Virus record (IMG/VR): IMGVR_UViG_3300034071_002180
Coordinates: 1-55,372 of that record
Strand: one strand, 5' to 3'
DNA from: a virus
DNA: 55,372 nt
Positions 8,922-16,239 of the stretch are shown here, in pieces. Below the pieces are notes generated by a model. That model saw nothing but the letters and a program-made list of their open reading frames with translations. It had not been told where the DNA came from and did no database searches. Made by a program: the position numbers and the translations under genes. Position 1 is the stretch's first letter. Each line of letters opens with the position of its first letter.

Positions 8922-9008
8922 TTATTTATTTACTTTAAAAGTTTTGTTTTTAATTCTAACCACTGATGGTAACTCAGGTCTAGGGGTTGTAATTTTTACT
9001 ACTGCCAT
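8922..9008 (-). CDS. 28-residue basic peptide in the structural operon
   Basis: A small frame MAVVKITTPRPELPSVVRIK... (28 residues, basic) fills the gap between two structural genes. Its ATG overlaps the upstream stop codon (TAATG), which is the usual coupling in this genome. No family recognised; it may be a real mini-gene or an unfolded linker peptide. Confidence 0.5.
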   Translation of the reverse strand: MAVVKITTPRPELPSVVRIKNKTFKVNK

Positions 9009-9388
9009 TATAGGCTACCTGTAACATCGCCAATTACTGAGATGGTTCCAATCAGAGGAGTCCAGATTGTGTCTGAGTCAATTGTAACCTGTAGATCAAA
9101 GGTTAGTTCTGTTACTATTGTTTTATAGCCAGTACCCCATAGTTCTGTAATTGATGCTGGTGCCATAATGTCTACATATCCTGCTCCAGGTGTAATTTCC
9201 AGGGAATCAAGAGCATCAGATTGAGGATCATAAGAAGTAGCCTCATACGTCCAATCAGAGGTATCAAAATATGTGGTTTCATCATCATCTAAAAATTCAA
9301 CACGAAGTGGGGAGGTGTCGCCTCTAACAATTTGCCATTTAATTCTGGCTGGATCTGCTCCAAAAACCTCTGGTCCATGCATAGTCAT
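9008..9388 (-). CDS. baseplate-like beta protein
   Basis: 126 residues (MTMHGPEVFGADPARIKWQIVRGDTSPLRVEF...). The RGDTSPLRVEFLDDD opening and the repeated Thr/Asp-rich strands resemble N-terminal BppU-like domains of baseplate proteins. TATAAT at 9395-9400 stands 6 nt before the ATG, so the transcript is probably leaderless, and this gene would head the whole minus-strand tail operon down to 3625. Confidence 0.6.
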   Translation of the reverse strand: MTMHGPEVFGADPARIKWQIVRGDTSPLRVEFLDDDETTYFDTSDWTYEATSYDPQSDALDSLEITPGAGYVDIMAPASITELWGTGYKTIVTELTFDLQVTIDSDTIWTPLIGTISVIGDVTGSL

Positions 9389-9412
9389 AATGTGATTATA
9401 CCATAAAAAAGA

Positions 9413-9455
9413 CTAATACCTTGATTGGTGGGTATAGGACAAACCAAGGTATTAG
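9413..9455 (-). terminator. intrinsic terminator upstream of the tail operon
   Basis: An 11-bp perfect stem CTAATACCTTG/CAAGGTATTAG with a 21-nt loop, followed on the minus strand by TCTTTTTT. It would stop transcription arriving from the glycosyltransferase side before the leaderless promoter of the tail operon. Confidence 0.75.
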
Positions 9456-9596
9456 CCAGTAATAAAATTATACCATAATAGACAAAATGGACATTGATAT
9501 TTAAAGTTATCAAATTGTTATAATAAAGAATGTCCGATTTGATACCATAAGTCTGTTTTAGCCAGGATTGCGATAGTGTATACTTTAAATATATAA
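9456..9596. other. AT-rich gap with inverted repeats
   Basis: No gene seen. The gap contains a 7-bp inverted repeat (GGACATT around 9489, AATGTCC around 9529) enclosing a GATA/TATC hairpin, TATAAT- and TATACT-like boxes on the plus strand, and no long frame. It might hold a small RNA, but the evidence is weak. Confidence 0.3.
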
Positions 9597-9620
9597 GAAA
9601 AAAGAACTATCTTTATAGTT
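9597..9620 (-). terminator. terminator after the glycosyltransferase gene
   Basis: Read on the minus strand, AACTAT-AAAG-ATAGTT is followed by C and a run of six T. It lies 14-37 nt past the stop codon of the next minus-strand gene. Confidence 0.65.
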
Positions 9621-9633
9621 TTAAAAACTATCT

Positions 9634-10305
9634 TTATATATAGTATATAGGCCAATTCATATTAATGCAAAGTGTGTGATAATTAATTTTTTCTTTGTTA
9701 AATACAACATCTAAATTACTATTAAACAAGGTTTTGTATTCAGCAGCGTGACTATAATAATCATTATTAAAAAATATTAATTCCTTGTTTTTCATTGCTA
9801 CTTCTGATACAATTCTATTTTCTAAAGATGCAAAAGGTAAATTTGGAATATCTTTTATGTCTGTATTTCTATATTCTAAAATAATTTTATCTATCATTTC
9901 TTTAATAATTTTATTATTTTTTACTGCGCCAAAATTTGAAGATCCTATACCTGAATGTTGAAATCCCTCTGGAGAAAATACAAGGTCTTTACCGTCATAA
10001 ATATTTAATAATGTTTCATCTATACCTTTAACACATACAGCATCCATATCGGAATAAAATCCTCCGTGATTATAAATTGTAACTAATCTCCAAATATCTG
10101 ATTGGTGTGTTTTAGCAGACTCTAAATAATAACTATGTAAAAATTCATCATATTCTTTTACTGCCAAAGATCTTTCTTCTGCTCCGACATATCTATATTC
10201 CCACCCTGGATTTAGATTTTTCCAAGTGTTTGTAATGTCTTTTTGAAATGGTAACAGATCGTTATATTTGTTTTCGTGAGTTTGCCAAATAATCTTTGGT
10301 ATCAT
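9634..10305 (-). CDS. glycosyltransferase with DxD motif (Gly_transf_sug/OCH1-like)
   Basis: 223 residues starting MIPKIIWQTHENKY, then NLNPGWEYRYVG, HQSDIWRLVTIYNHGGFYSDMD: this is the PF04488 'DXD sugar-binding' family, with the metal-binding DMD near residue 95 and the upstream SDxxR (SDIWR). It transfers a sugar from an NDP-sugar, probably in the cytoplasm. A paralogue is encoded at 28058-28699. Neighbours are a terminator on one side and a small membrane protein gene six bases upstream. Confidence 0.85.
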   Translation of the reverse strand: MIPKIIWQTHENKYNDLLPFQKDITNTWKNLNPGWEYRYVGAEERSLAVKEYDEFLHSYYLESAKTHQSDIWRLVTIYNHGGFYSDMDAVCVKGIDETLLNIYDGKDLVFSPEGFQHSGIGSSNFGAVKNNKIIKEMIDKIILEYRNTDIKDIPNLPFASLENRIVSEVAMKNKELIFFNNDYYSHAAEYKTLFNSNLDVVFNKEKINYHTLCINMNWPIYYI

Positions 10306-10310
10306 TTTAA

Positions 10311-10580
10311 TTACTTCTTGTCATTTTTAGCAATATGTTCAAGCAAAATTCTATACAATTCGTCTAGTTTTCTTTCTTGGCGATCTCGTGATTCTTCGGA
10401 ATTAATTTTTTGTTCCTGAACAGCCAACTCTAATCTTGACATTTGGTCTTTCATCGATGATCCAGAATTGGGCTTAAGTTCGCTGAGATAATGTTTTACC
10501 ATCCACTTGATTGCAAAGGCGATTGATGATACAATTGTAAGTATCGCTACGATTAAGGAAGCCCAGTCTTGTATTGTCAT
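10311..10580 (-). CDS. small membrane protein with coiled coil, holin-like
   Basis: 89 residues from the ATG at 10580 (MTIQDWASLIVAILTIVSS). One transmembrane helix (residues ~6-30) is followed by a charged helical tail (SRLELAVQEQKINSEESRDRQERK). This layout matches DUF2746-like proteins that many actinophages carry, sometimes suggested as holins. A longer frame upstream lacks coding character. TATAAT at 10590-10595 on the minus strand lies 9 nt before the ATG. Confidence 0.6.
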   Translation of the reverse strand: MTIQDWASLIVAILTIVSSIAFAIKWMVKHYLSELKPNSGSSMKDQMSRLELAVQEQKINSEESRDRQERKLDELYRILLEHIAKNDKK

Positions 10581-10614
10581 AACTATATTATTATAACAGG
10601 AGTATTTGAATAAA

Positions 10615-11385
10615 ATGAAAACAGAGATACTTAACACACTAGAGCATTCGACGAATCTTATTATATCCCCTGACATGGATGGTTTTATGTCCGCAAAATT
10701 ACTAGAGCGTTTTAACGGTTCGAAAATAGTGGGTTCGTACGATAAAAATCTTTTATGTCTCGCCGACGGGATCAATCCAGAAGAATGTTTGTTCGTCGAC
10801 TGCGATATGAATCGACAAGAGTTTGTATCTCTCGGAAACCATATGCGACTCTTGGAAGATAATATGTCTGTCGAGTCGTTTAATCCAAATGTTCACTTTG
10901 GCGTTTCGACATATAGCGACAAGTTTCCTTTCGCAACCGCTTTTTTGATAAGTTTCGCAATAGAGGCTGATCTCTCCGAACAAGACCTTATACGCATGGC
11001 TTTCGCTGACTCAACTCTCAAGAACATGGAGAAATACAGCGACAACATGCGAAACTGGTCTACACGGATGGATCATTTTGCAACAAGGTACATAATAGAC
11101 AATTCGGACATTGCAAGAAAGAATGATGCACAAGCAAGGTTTGATTATGTTGATCAATCATTTGTGTCAAAACGTTATGGCAAGGAACGTTACTTGGATA
11201 CCCTTAATAAGGCCCTAGAAGGGCAGGGGATGAAGTTCCAGGAACTAACCAATGGTAGGAAGTACCTGTGTGACAAAGTTGGCAAAGAAACCCTTATAAG
11301 GTATAATAGAGATATCATCTCTTATGCAGAGATATTTACAGGGGAGTACTCTGTAACTTACGACCAAGAAAAGGAATGGGTATGA
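10615..11385 (+). CDS. DHH-like phosphoesterase-related protein
   Basis: 256 residues. The N-terminus reads NLIISPDMDGFMSAKLLERF, comparable with the DHH/RecJ motif I (H-x-D-x-DG-x-x-SA), followed ~35 residues later by LFVDCDM, comparable with the motif II/III aspartates. A classic DHH triad is not obvious (SLGNHM is the nearest), so the active site may be altered. Members cleave phosphodiesters in nucleic acids or small nucleotides. ATG 10615 is chosen; a TTG 9 nt earlier is too close to AGGAG. It leads an operon of four overlapping genes. Confidence 0.5.
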   Translation: MKTEILNTLEHSTNLIISPDMDGFMSAKLLERFNGSKIVGSYDKNLLCLADGINPEECLFVDCDMNRQEFVSLGNHMRLLEDNMSVESFNPNVHFGVSTYSDKFPFATAFLISFAIEADLSEQDLIRMAFADSTLKNMEKYSDNMRNWSTRMDHFATRYIIDNSDIARKNDAQARFDYVDQSFVSKRYGKERYLDTLNKALEGQGMKFQELTNGRKYLCDKVGKETLIRYNRDIISYAEIFTGEYSVTYDQEKEWV

Positions 11386-11567
11386 CAAAAGAACAAGCAG
11401 TAGACATAATGATGGAAAGCATCAATGCAGATAATCTTGCATTAGGCCTCCAGGCTGGACTAGATGAGACAGCGCTAAAGTCTCAAATTGAGCAATCACA
11501 GCCAAGCCTTGGCTTTATGATGTCAAACATCTATGACAAGTTAAAAGCAGGTGGCGTAATTGCCTAA
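11382..11567 (+). CDS. small acidic helical protein, unknown
   Basis: 61 residues (MTKEQAVDIMMESINADNLALGL...). AAGGA stands 6 nt before this ATG, and the gene overlaps the DHH-like stop by four bases (ATGA). No family recognised; predicted all-helical. Confidence 0.65.
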   Translation: MTKEQAVDIMMESINADNLALGLQAGLDETALKSQIEQSQPSLGFMMSNIYDKLKAGGVIA

Positions 11568-11760
11568 GTTTTATTACAAACCAATTTTAGAAAAGATTCA
11601 AGAAGCATATCTGGCAAATGCCCAAAAAGAGTACGAGCCAGGGTTTGATGTCGAGTCAAATGTAAGACTTGTTATTGAAGCAGATACTGAGGAGTTGGCT
11701 GATCTATCTCGTTATGGGTTTGTTGATATTCGTATGTGGGAATTAGCCAGTGAAGGTTAA
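11560..11760 (+). CDS. small protein, unknown
   Basis: 66 residues starting at a TTG that overlaps the previous gene by 8 nt (PKFYYKPILEKIQEAYLANAQ...). No motif recognised. Overlap on both sides supports membership in the operon. Confidence 0.6.
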   Translation: MPKFYYKPILEKIQEAYLANAQKEYEPGFDVESNVRLVIEADTEELADLSRYGFVDIRMWELASEG

Positions 11761-12340
11761 CCTTCTATCCCCCGACATTTACGAGATTGAAGACTTTGTA
11801 AGTATCCAAGAGCAAGAAGAGGTTTTGAACTATTGCAAAACCTTAGATGAGGCTGAATGGTGGAAATCTTATAACGAAGAATACGAAAAAGGTTTCTTTT
11901 TTGGAAAGCAAAAAATAGGAGAACTTCCACCAGTCTTTTATCAAATTAGCGACAAAGTAAAAACCTTGTTTGACGATGTTTTATACTTTGATCACGTTTC
12001 GTTGCAAAGACACCCAAGTGGAAACTTTATGGAAGTACATAAAGACTATTGGAATAAAGAGATTGATTACTATATTCGTTATGGGATTGTTATATATTAC
12101 AATGACGATTATCTAGGTGGAGAGATACATTATCCATCCCTGGATTTTTCTCACAAACCAAAAGCCAGGTCTTTAGTTATGCATGGTGGAAATATACCAC
12201 ATGGAACCACAGAAGTTACAAGTGATGGCTATAGGTATTTTTCTACTTCGTTTGTTAGAGGAACTGTCGACAAACCAGTTATCTTAAACCCAGAGTTATT
12301 TGGTGATGTTGAGAAAACTGATGGATCTGCTTATCCTTAA
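11750..12340 (+). CDS. 2OG-Fe(II) oxygenase, prolyl-4-hydroxylase-like
   Basis: 196 residues. Fe(II)-binding HxD is seen as HKD in FMEVHKDYWN, followed by YYNDDYLGGEIHYPSL (the typical strand/turn with GGE-x-x-F/Y) and a distal His in IPHGTTEV. These are the features of the P4H-type 2-oxoglutarate dioxygenases, which hydroxylate Pro, other side chains or nucleobases. GTG start overlaps the preceding gene by 11 nt. Final gene of the operon; its 3' end meets a minus-strand gene with a 4-bp overlap. Confidence 0.85.
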   Translation: MKVNLLSPDIYEIEDFVSIQEQEEVLNYCKTLDEAEWWKSYNEEYEKGFFFGKQKIGELPPVFYQISDKVKTLFDDVLYFDHVSLQRHPSGNFMEVHKDYWNKEIDYYIRYGIVIYYNDDYLGGEIHYPSLDFSHKPKARSLVMHGGNIPHGTTEVTSDGYRYFSTSFVRGTVDKPVILNPELFGDVEKTDGSAYP

Positions 12341-12507
12341 GCGCTATTTCTTATAAACTGTGCTATATCGTGTGACGCATTATGATACATACCGTGAAAT
12401 TTATTCTCAACTTGTTTTGCAATAGCAAACCTTATTCTCTGCTCAATCTGAAATAATAAAATTGCTTGTGCTTGTTCTGGAGTTAGTTGTTGTTGATCGC
12501 TATCCAT
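12337..12507 (-). CDS. small Gln-rich helical protein, unknown
   Basis: 56 residues (MDSDQQQLTPEQAQAILLFQIEQRIRF...). The ATG at 12507 overlaps the upstream stop (ATGGATAG). No family recognised; predicted helical. Confidence 0.6.
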   Translation of the reverse strand: MDSDQQQLTPEQAQAILLFQIEQRIRFAIAKQVENKFHGMYHNASHDIAQFIRNSA

Positions 12508-12667
12508 TTTTGCAACCACATTCTGTGCAACAGGTTTCTGAAAATAATTTTACAGCCAGGTTGGGCTCTTCTATTGACCTTCCCATATTGTCTGTTACTG
12601 GTATAGGCTTGGATTCGAATAAGAATTCGTCATCCCAGGCATTTTCTAGATTATCTAAGATTCCCAT
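12500..12667 (-). CDS. small acidic protein with C-terminal Cys cluster
   Basis: 55 residues (MGILDNLENAWDDEFLFESK...) ending CCTECGCKNG, a four-cysteine cluster that may bind metal. AGGAG is 6 nt before the ATG, and the gene overlaps the next by 8 nt, so both are likely translated together. No family recognised. Confidence 0.65.
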   Translation of the reverse strand: MGILDNLENAWDDEFLFESKPIPVTDNMGRSIEEPNLAVKLFSETCCTECGCKNG

Positions 12668-12698
12668 ATTGATCTCCTAATGATTCTGAAAAATAAAA

Positions 12699-12959
12699 TT
12701 AGATGGAAAGTTTCCAGTTTGCATAATCTGCTTGTTCTTCTTCAGAGCCAAATTTTTCAAACAAGATATCATACATCTCTACCAAAGTTTTACCATCTGC
12801 CCACTCTTGAGTGATAGTGATGCCAACTTCCTGTCTTTCATCGGCTGACATTGCGCTTTGATCCAAACCTTTTTCGACAGTTATGCTTAAAACCAGTTTG
12901 GCCATAAACGTCTCTAGTAACTCAGGTTTTTCTGAAGCCTCAAAATAGTTAGTTAACAT
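12699..12959 (-). CDS. small acidic protein, unknown
   Basis: 86 residues (MLTNYFEASEKPELLETFMAKL...). AGGAGG sits 5 nt before the ATG and TATAAT (12986-12991, minus strand) gives a short leader. Predicted helical; no family recognised. Confidence 0.65.
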   Translation of the reverse strand: MLTNYFEASEKPELLETFMAKLVLSITVEKGLDQSAMSADERQEVGITITQEWADGKTLVEMYDILFEKFGSEEEQADYANWKLSI

Positions 12960-13094
12960 AATTCCTCCTACAAGAACTCTATATAATTATAGCACCTCTT
13001 TCATTGAGCCTTTCTATACCATGCCCAAAACCCAAATAGCCTAAAATCTGAATATTTTGTCCAGATGTATGATACATAGTATTGAGAATAAAAA

Positions 13095-13129
13095 CATAAA
13101 AAAATAGTGCGCCCATAACGGACACACTA
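13095..13129 (-). terminator. intrinsic terminator
   Basis: On the minus strand a 7-bp stem TAGTGTG/CGCACTA (one wobble) is followed by a run of T; it lies 23 nt beyond the next gene's stop. The remaining 12960-13094 gap shows only the promoter of the adjacent gene. Confidence 0.7.
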
Positions 13130-13151
13130 CTAGTTTGATCTATCTAGTTGC

Positions 13152-13433
13152 TTAGATTTTGGGTGCCTTACCCTGTATCCACCCACTATGGATGCCTACT
13201 AGTGGCGCATCAATGTTGACTGCCGTACCTAATGGTAGTGCCGACTCAAACAATTCAATAAACTCTAGTAGGTGTTCCTTAGTATCGAATTCCATACCCT
13301 TAGTAGTACCCATTGTTGTTGTTAATGTTGCTTTTATCATTTGTTCTTCTTTCTTGTAATGGCTTCTGTCGTAGTTACTTATTGTTCCCCCGCTTTTGAG
13401 GTGTGCCCTTCGTCTATCTCGTTCGGATAACAT
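13152..13433 (-). CDS. small protein, paralogue of the 15283 gene
   Basis: 93 residues from ATG 13433 (AGGAG 10 nt upstream), or 62 residues from ATG 13340 (MIKATLTTTMGTTKG). The short form aligns by eye with the product at 15283: both share TLxTxxGxTK, then FI, LPxGxxV, LVG/LGV and GKA near the end. The paralogy favours the shorter form; tight packing favours the longer. Function unknown. Confidence 0.6.
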   Translation of the reverse strand: MLSERDRRRAHLKSGGTISNYDRSHYKKEEQMIKATLTTTMGTTKGMEFDTKEHLLEFIELFESALPLGTAVNIDAPLVGIHSGWIQGKAPKI

Positions 13434-13438
13434 AGTTC

Positions 13439-13555
13439 TTATGCTCCTAGTGTAAAGGCTAACACTAATGCTATGCCTAAGCCTATAAATGCTCCAATAG
13501 GGGCATAGTCTGCGTTCTCATCTAACCAATCAATCAATGATGTAAAAGGGTTCAT
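13439..13555 (-). CDS. 38-residue single-pass membrane peptide
   Basis: MNPFTSLIDWLDENADYAP followed by a hydrophobic helix rich in G, A, I and L. Located in a minus-strand run of tiny genes, 2 nt after the preceding gene's stop. Likely a small inner-membrane protein of unknown role. Confidence 0.55.
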   Translation of the reverse strand: MNPFTSLIDWLDENADYAPIGAFIGLGIALVLAFTLGA

Positions 13556-13557
13556 TC

Positions 13558-13704
13558 TTATTTCTCCATAACGCTAATAATAACCTTGAAATCTTTTTCT
13601 GTTAGTAATACACCAGCGCAACCCCATAGACCTGCTAACCAGTTATCGCCGTACTTCTCTTTTGCTAACTTAACGGCTTCATCTCTTAATTCGTCTTTTA
13701 TCAT
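13558..13704 (-). CDS. 48-residue protein, unknown
   Basis: MIKDELRDEAVKLAKEKYGDNW... then a hydrophobic LAGLWGCAGVLL stretch. AAAGGACAG precedes the ATG, and TTGTCA/TAGAAT-like boxes occur in the gap upstream. No family recognised. Confidence 0.55.
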   Translation of the reverse strand: MIKDELRDEAVKLAKEKYGDNWLAGLWGCAGVLLTEKDFKVIISVMEK

Positions 13705-13793
13705 TTACTGTCCTTTGTTTGATTCTTATACTTAGTATTCTACACTAGGGGACTGACAAAACCAGCCCTATTTGGGGGTGTGTTGGTGTGTGC

Positions 13794-13970
13794 TTAGTCA
13801 CACTGTCCGCATGGGCACTGTGGGAACTCACGCTCCTGCTTAATGCGGTTAGCCATACGCTCAACCTTGATGTAGGTATCGGCAGAGGCTCCTCTAAAGG
13901 ACACTACCTGACCATTTGCTACCATGTGGGCAGCCTTAGCGATTTTTTGTTCTAATGTTAGTGAATTCAT
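13794..13970 (-). CDS. 58-residue protein with CPCGQC motif
   Basis: MNSLTLEQKIAKAAHMVANGQ..., ending FPQCPCGQCD. AAAGGAATTC precedes the ATG. A promoter with TTGACT, 17-nt spacer and TAGTAT lies about 30 nt upstream. Cys cluster suggests metal binding; function unknown. Confidence 0.6.
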   Translation of the reverse strand: MNSLTLEQKIAKAAHMVANGQVVSFRGASADTYIKVERMANRIKQEREFPQCPCGQCD

Positions 13971-14052
13971 TTTGAATTCCTTTCTTTATTTTCTATAGTA
14001 GAATACTATCACACAATACCCCAAAAGTCAAGTCCAAACACGGCGTGTCGTA

Positions 14053-14068
14053 TGTGATTTATACCACA
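14053..14068. promoter_or_regulatory. CRP/GlxR-like half-conserved site
   Basis: TGTGAtttataCCACA, one mismatch from the TGTGA-N6-TCACA palindrome of CRP-family regulators (GlxR in Actinobacteria). Lies in the ~320-nt divergent gap 13971-14292, which also has ACGGCGTGTCG at 14040-14050 and a TATAAT at 14135. Confidence 0.45.
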
Positions 14069-14166
14069 CTGATCGCACGTGCCATTTTGTCAAGTCGACA
14101 CACCGATACTACTAGGATTGTTACGCTATTGTTATAATTCCCCCGATAAATGTGACCTACCTCTCA

Positions 14167-14182
14167 TGTGATACACCTCACA
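14167..14182. promoter_or_regulatory. CRP/GlxR-like operator
   Basis: TGTGAtacaccTCACA fits the CRP-family consensus exactly. It is 50 nt upstream of a TATACT box at 14232-14237 (with TTGTCAG in the spacer) that would drive the 14293 operon. Confidence 0.55.
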
Positions 14183-14292
14183 ATGTCCGATTTATCCCAT
14201 TTATACCCCTCAATTTGTCAGACCCCCCTGCTATACTTACAGTATCAAGAAAAAATGAGGTAAAGAAATCCTCTAAAGAAAGGTGGTCTAAA

Positions 14293-14481
14293 ATGACTAC
14301 ACTAACAATAACAAAATGCTCAGAGTTTTCAGAGCATAACCCTATGAAATCTGCTATCTCAGAAATTGGAGATGAGCAATTTACTTTCTGCCAAGATTGT
14401 GAAAATAACATTGAGCGTTGGTATGATGATACCGACCCTGAGCGTCTACCTATGTGGACAAGATGGAAGGTGTCTAAATGA
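14293..14481 (+). CDS. 62-residue Cys-containing protein, unknown
   Basis: MTTLTITKCSEFSEHNPMKS... with FCQDCENNIERWY. AGGTGG lies 6 nt before the ATG. An earlier in-frame start would overlap the promoter. The CxxC may pair with the earlier Cys. Heads a five-gene overlapping operon. Confidence 0.6.
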   Translation: MTTLTITKCSEFSEHNPMKSAISEIGDEQFTFCQDCENNIERWYDDTDPERLPMWTRWKVSK

Positions 14482-14642
14482 GTATTTGGACTAAATTCGC
14501 TACTGTAAGCGATTACCCTAAAGGCTTAATGAACCTATGCCCATGCGGTCAGGTTGTATTAGCCCCCGCCCTCTACCATGAGGGTCAGCCTTATTGGGAA
14601 AATCCTAATAAGTGTAAAGAATTATTCGAAGGAGTAAAATAA
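14478..14642 (+). CDS. 54-residue zinc-ribbon-like protein
   Basis: MSIWTKFATVSDYPKGL followed by LCPCGQVVLAPALYHEGQPY and a late Cys. ATGA overlap with the gene before. Function unknown. Confidence 0.6.
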   Translation: MSIWTKFATVSDYPKGLMNLCPCGQVVLAPALYHEGQPYWENPNKCKELFEGVK

Positions 14643-14809
14643 TGAGTACCTATGTAAACCTCGCCTCAGTATGTGGCGCAACATCAGCAAGCGTTGATGT
14701 CTATGACTTAGACCTTAACCCTCACGGGGTTATCTGTTGCGATAACTGTAAGTCTATCGTGTTATGCCGTAAGGCTTGGGATTTTCTTTATAAGGAGAAT
14801 AAAAAATGA
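14642..14809 (+). CDS. 55-residue zinc-ribbon-like protein
   Basis: MSTYVNLASVCGATSASVDV..., then CCDNCKSIVLC: at least four cysteines in CxxC-like spacing. Starts in a TAATG overlap. Function unknown. Confidence 0.6.
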   Translation: MSTYVNLASVCGATSASVDVYDLDLNPHGVICCDNCKSIVLCRKAWDFLYKENKK

Positions 14810-14901
14810 AAACACTCCAACAAAAATTAGATGAAAGCGCAATTGCGTTAGAACCAATACTTTGGGAATTGCTAAATGAAATTGAGGAAACTAATGAATA
14901 A
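14806..14901 (+). CDS. 31-residue acidic helical peptide
   Basis: MKTLQQKLDESAIALEPILW..., starting in an ATGA overlap with AAGGAGAAT upstream. Too short to assign; supported by perfect coupling on both sides. Confidence 0.5.
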   Translation: MKTLQQKLDESAIALEPILWELLNEIEETNE

Positions 14902-14983
14902 CTTTTTTGTAAGCGGTAACGCATTGTTTTGGTTTTCTTTTATTTGTTTATTTTATGGCGCTTATTTATTTGTAAAAGAATAA
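14894..14983 (+). CDS. 29-residue membrane peptide
   Basis: MNNFFVSGNALFWFSFICLF... is one hydrophobic helix ending in FVKE. Overlaps the previous gene by 8 nt and is followed directly by a terminator. A small membrane protein of unknown role. Confidence 0.5.
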   Translation: MNNFFVSGNALFWFSFICLFYGAYLFVKE

Positions 14984-14992
14984 ATAAAAAAG

Positions 14993-15020
14993 ATCGCAGA
15001 AATAAAACACTGCGATTTTT
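14993..15020 (+). terminator. intrinsic terminator
   Basis: Stem ATCGCAG/CTGCGAT with a 10-nt loop, ending in five T. Immediately followed by CCACGTGG. Confidence 0.75.
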
Positions 15021-15051
15021 CCACGTGGCGTTTTCCACAGGCTGTGGATAA
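15021..15051. promoter_or_regulatory. CCACGTGG plus inverted DnaA-box-like pair
   Basis: CCACGTGG, then TTTTCCACA and, inverted, TGTGGATAA (the complement of the DnaA box TTATCCACA). The same combination recurs at 16240 and 21021. The rest of the 14984-15282 gap has ACGGCGTGTCG (15090-15100) and TTGACT/TAGTAT-TACTAT promoter boxes. Confidence 0.5.
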
Positions 15052-15166
15052 CTAATGTGTTTAAGGTCACACAAATATTTTCCCATTTTACGGCGTGTCG
15101 ATTTGACTTTTTGACTTTTATCTGCTAGTATTGCTACTATAACAATTAAATAAAGATAAATAAGCA

Positions 15167-15219
15167 ATGAGCCTTAGCAAATAAATGTGACCAGTATCAC
15201 AGTGAGCCTAAGCAAATAA
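15167..15219 (+). other. twin five-residue frames (MSLSK) in a leader
   Basis: ATGAGCCTTAGCAAATAA at 15167-15184 and GTGAGCCTAAGCAAATAA at 15202-15219 both read MSLSK-stop. They differ by a start codon change and a synonymous Leu codon. A CRP-like site lies exactly between them. They could be leader peptides or simply a repeated DNA operator. Confidence 0.4.
15186..15201. promoter_or_regulatory. CRP/GlxR-like operator
   Basis: TGTGAccagtaTCACA matches the CRP-family palindrome and, with TA-like centre, the GlxR type. It precedes the TATACT box at 15246-15251 that drives the gene at 15283. Confidence 0.6.
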
Positions 15220-15282
15220 GTGCCTAATTTGTCAGCCCCCCCTGTTATACTTAATTATACAAACAAACGAAAGGTAGTCAAA

Positions 15283-15468
15283 ATGACTTACACTATAACA
15301 CTAGAAACCTTTACAGGTTCTACCAAAAAAATCAGCCTTGCCTCTAAAGGTGCGGTTGCTCAATTCATCTCAACTTATCCAACACAATTACCTGTTGGCG
15401 TATCTGTAAAAATGTCGTGTGACGCTTTAGGCGTTAGCGGTGTTCTTAGAGGAAAGGCGGTTCTATAA
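15283..15468 (+). CDS. 61-residue protein, paralogue of the 13152 gene
   Basis: MTYTITLETFTGSTKKISLA..., sharing several motifs with the product at 13152 (T-L-x-T, FI, LPxG, GKA). GAAAGG is placed before this ATG. Function unknown. First gene of an operon with five members to 16200. Confidence 0.65.
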   Translation: MTYTITLETFTGSTKKISLASKGAVAQFISTYPTQLPVGVSVKMSCDALGVSGVLRGKAVL

Positions 15469-15624
15469 ATGATAAACTCCGTCTTAACAATTCCCTGCGA
15501 GGAATGCCACTCAACAGGTTTAATCTTTTTTGGCGATAATGATAATTTCGATGTCGAAACTTGCGTATGCGATTTCGGTATGGAACAAGACTTAAACTTA
15601 TTTAACACACCCGAAGCAAACTAA
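15469..15624 (+). CDS. 51-residue zinc-ribbon-like protein
   Basis: MINSVLTIPCEECHSTGLIF... with a later CVCDF: CxxC...CxC pattern like a DnaJ-type or rubredoxin-like knuckle. Starts directly after the preceding stop. Function unknown. Confidence 0.6.
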   Translation: MINSVLTIPCEECHSTGLIFFGDNDNFDVETCVCDFGMEQDLNLFNTPEAN

Positions 15625-15644
15625 AAGAATAGGAAATAAAATAA

Positions 15645-15851
15645 ATGGTAAAAGTAGAACACTCACTAAAGTTCGTAACAGAGTTTGATGAAACTCATCC
15701 AGTGGCACAACATGCCTTATCGATACCTCACTCAGATTTAATTGCTATGCTTGAGGGAATGCTAAAAGATTTAGTAGCGCCTGCGCTAAAAGAAACACTT
15801 GACGAGATAAATGCTCGTGGGTCCTACGCAATTCTAAAGGTGGCCGAATAA
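15645..15851 (+). CDS. 68-residue protein, unknown
   Basis: MVKVEHSLKFVTEFDETHPV...; AGGAAATAAAATAA upstream. Mixed helical protein, no motif recognised. Its stop overlaps the next start (TAATG). Confidence 0.6.
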   Translation: MVKVEHSLKFVTEFDETHPVAQHALSIPHSDLIAMLEGMLKDLVAPALKETLDEINARGSYAILKVAE

Positions 15852-16051
15852 TGATGACTCGTAAAGACTATGTAAAGGTTGCCGAAATTCTTAGCAATTA
15901 CTTTGCTACATCTGTTTTTGATGAGCAAGGAGAAATGCTGTTCGCTGATTTAGTGGATGAATTTTCTCTAATGTTTGAAACAGATAATCCAAGATTTGAC
16001 GCAAACAGATTTGCTCTTGCTTGCTATAAAGAATTGGAGATGAGTAAATGA
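15851..16051 (+). CDS. 66-residue protein, unknown
   Basis: MMTRKDYVKVAEILSNYFAT... with helix-rich composition; no family recognised. Either of two adjacent ATGs could start it. Coupled on both sides. Confidence 0.6.
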   Translation: MMTRKDYVKVAEILSNYFATSVFDEQGEMLFADLVDEFSLMFETDNPRFDANRFALACYKELEMSK

Positions 16052-16200
16052 TTTTAGATAACGGAACACTAATTGCAATTGTAATTGCTTTGGCTGGATC
16101 TCTTTCAATGATGTTATTATTTTGGAAACAAAATGTAGAACAACAAAAAGAAATTCGCAGACTTCAAGTTGCTTTGCGAACTGAACGACTTAAAAAATAA
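16048..16200 (+). CDS. 50-residue membrane protein with basic tail
   Basis: MILDNGTLIAIVIALAGSLS... is a single transmembrane helix, followed by a charged helix (EQQKEIRRLQ...). Overlaps the previous gene by 4 nt. The last operon gene; hairpin motif copy 1 lies 9 nt after its stop. Confidence 0.6.
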   Translation: MILDNGTLIAIVIALAGSLSMMLLFWKQNVEQQKEIRRLQVALRTERLKK

Positions 16201-16208
16201 AATAAATT

Positions 16209-16232
16209 CCTGAGCATGAATAAAAACTGCTC
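16209..16232 (+). ncRNA. CCT-hairpin 3' element, copy 1
   Basis: CCT, then GAGCA, an 11-nt loop ending AAAAC, then TGCTC. One of eight copies in the window whose stems covary; here it ends the 15283-16200 operon. Confidence 0.7.
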
Positions 16233-16239
16233 AAAATTT

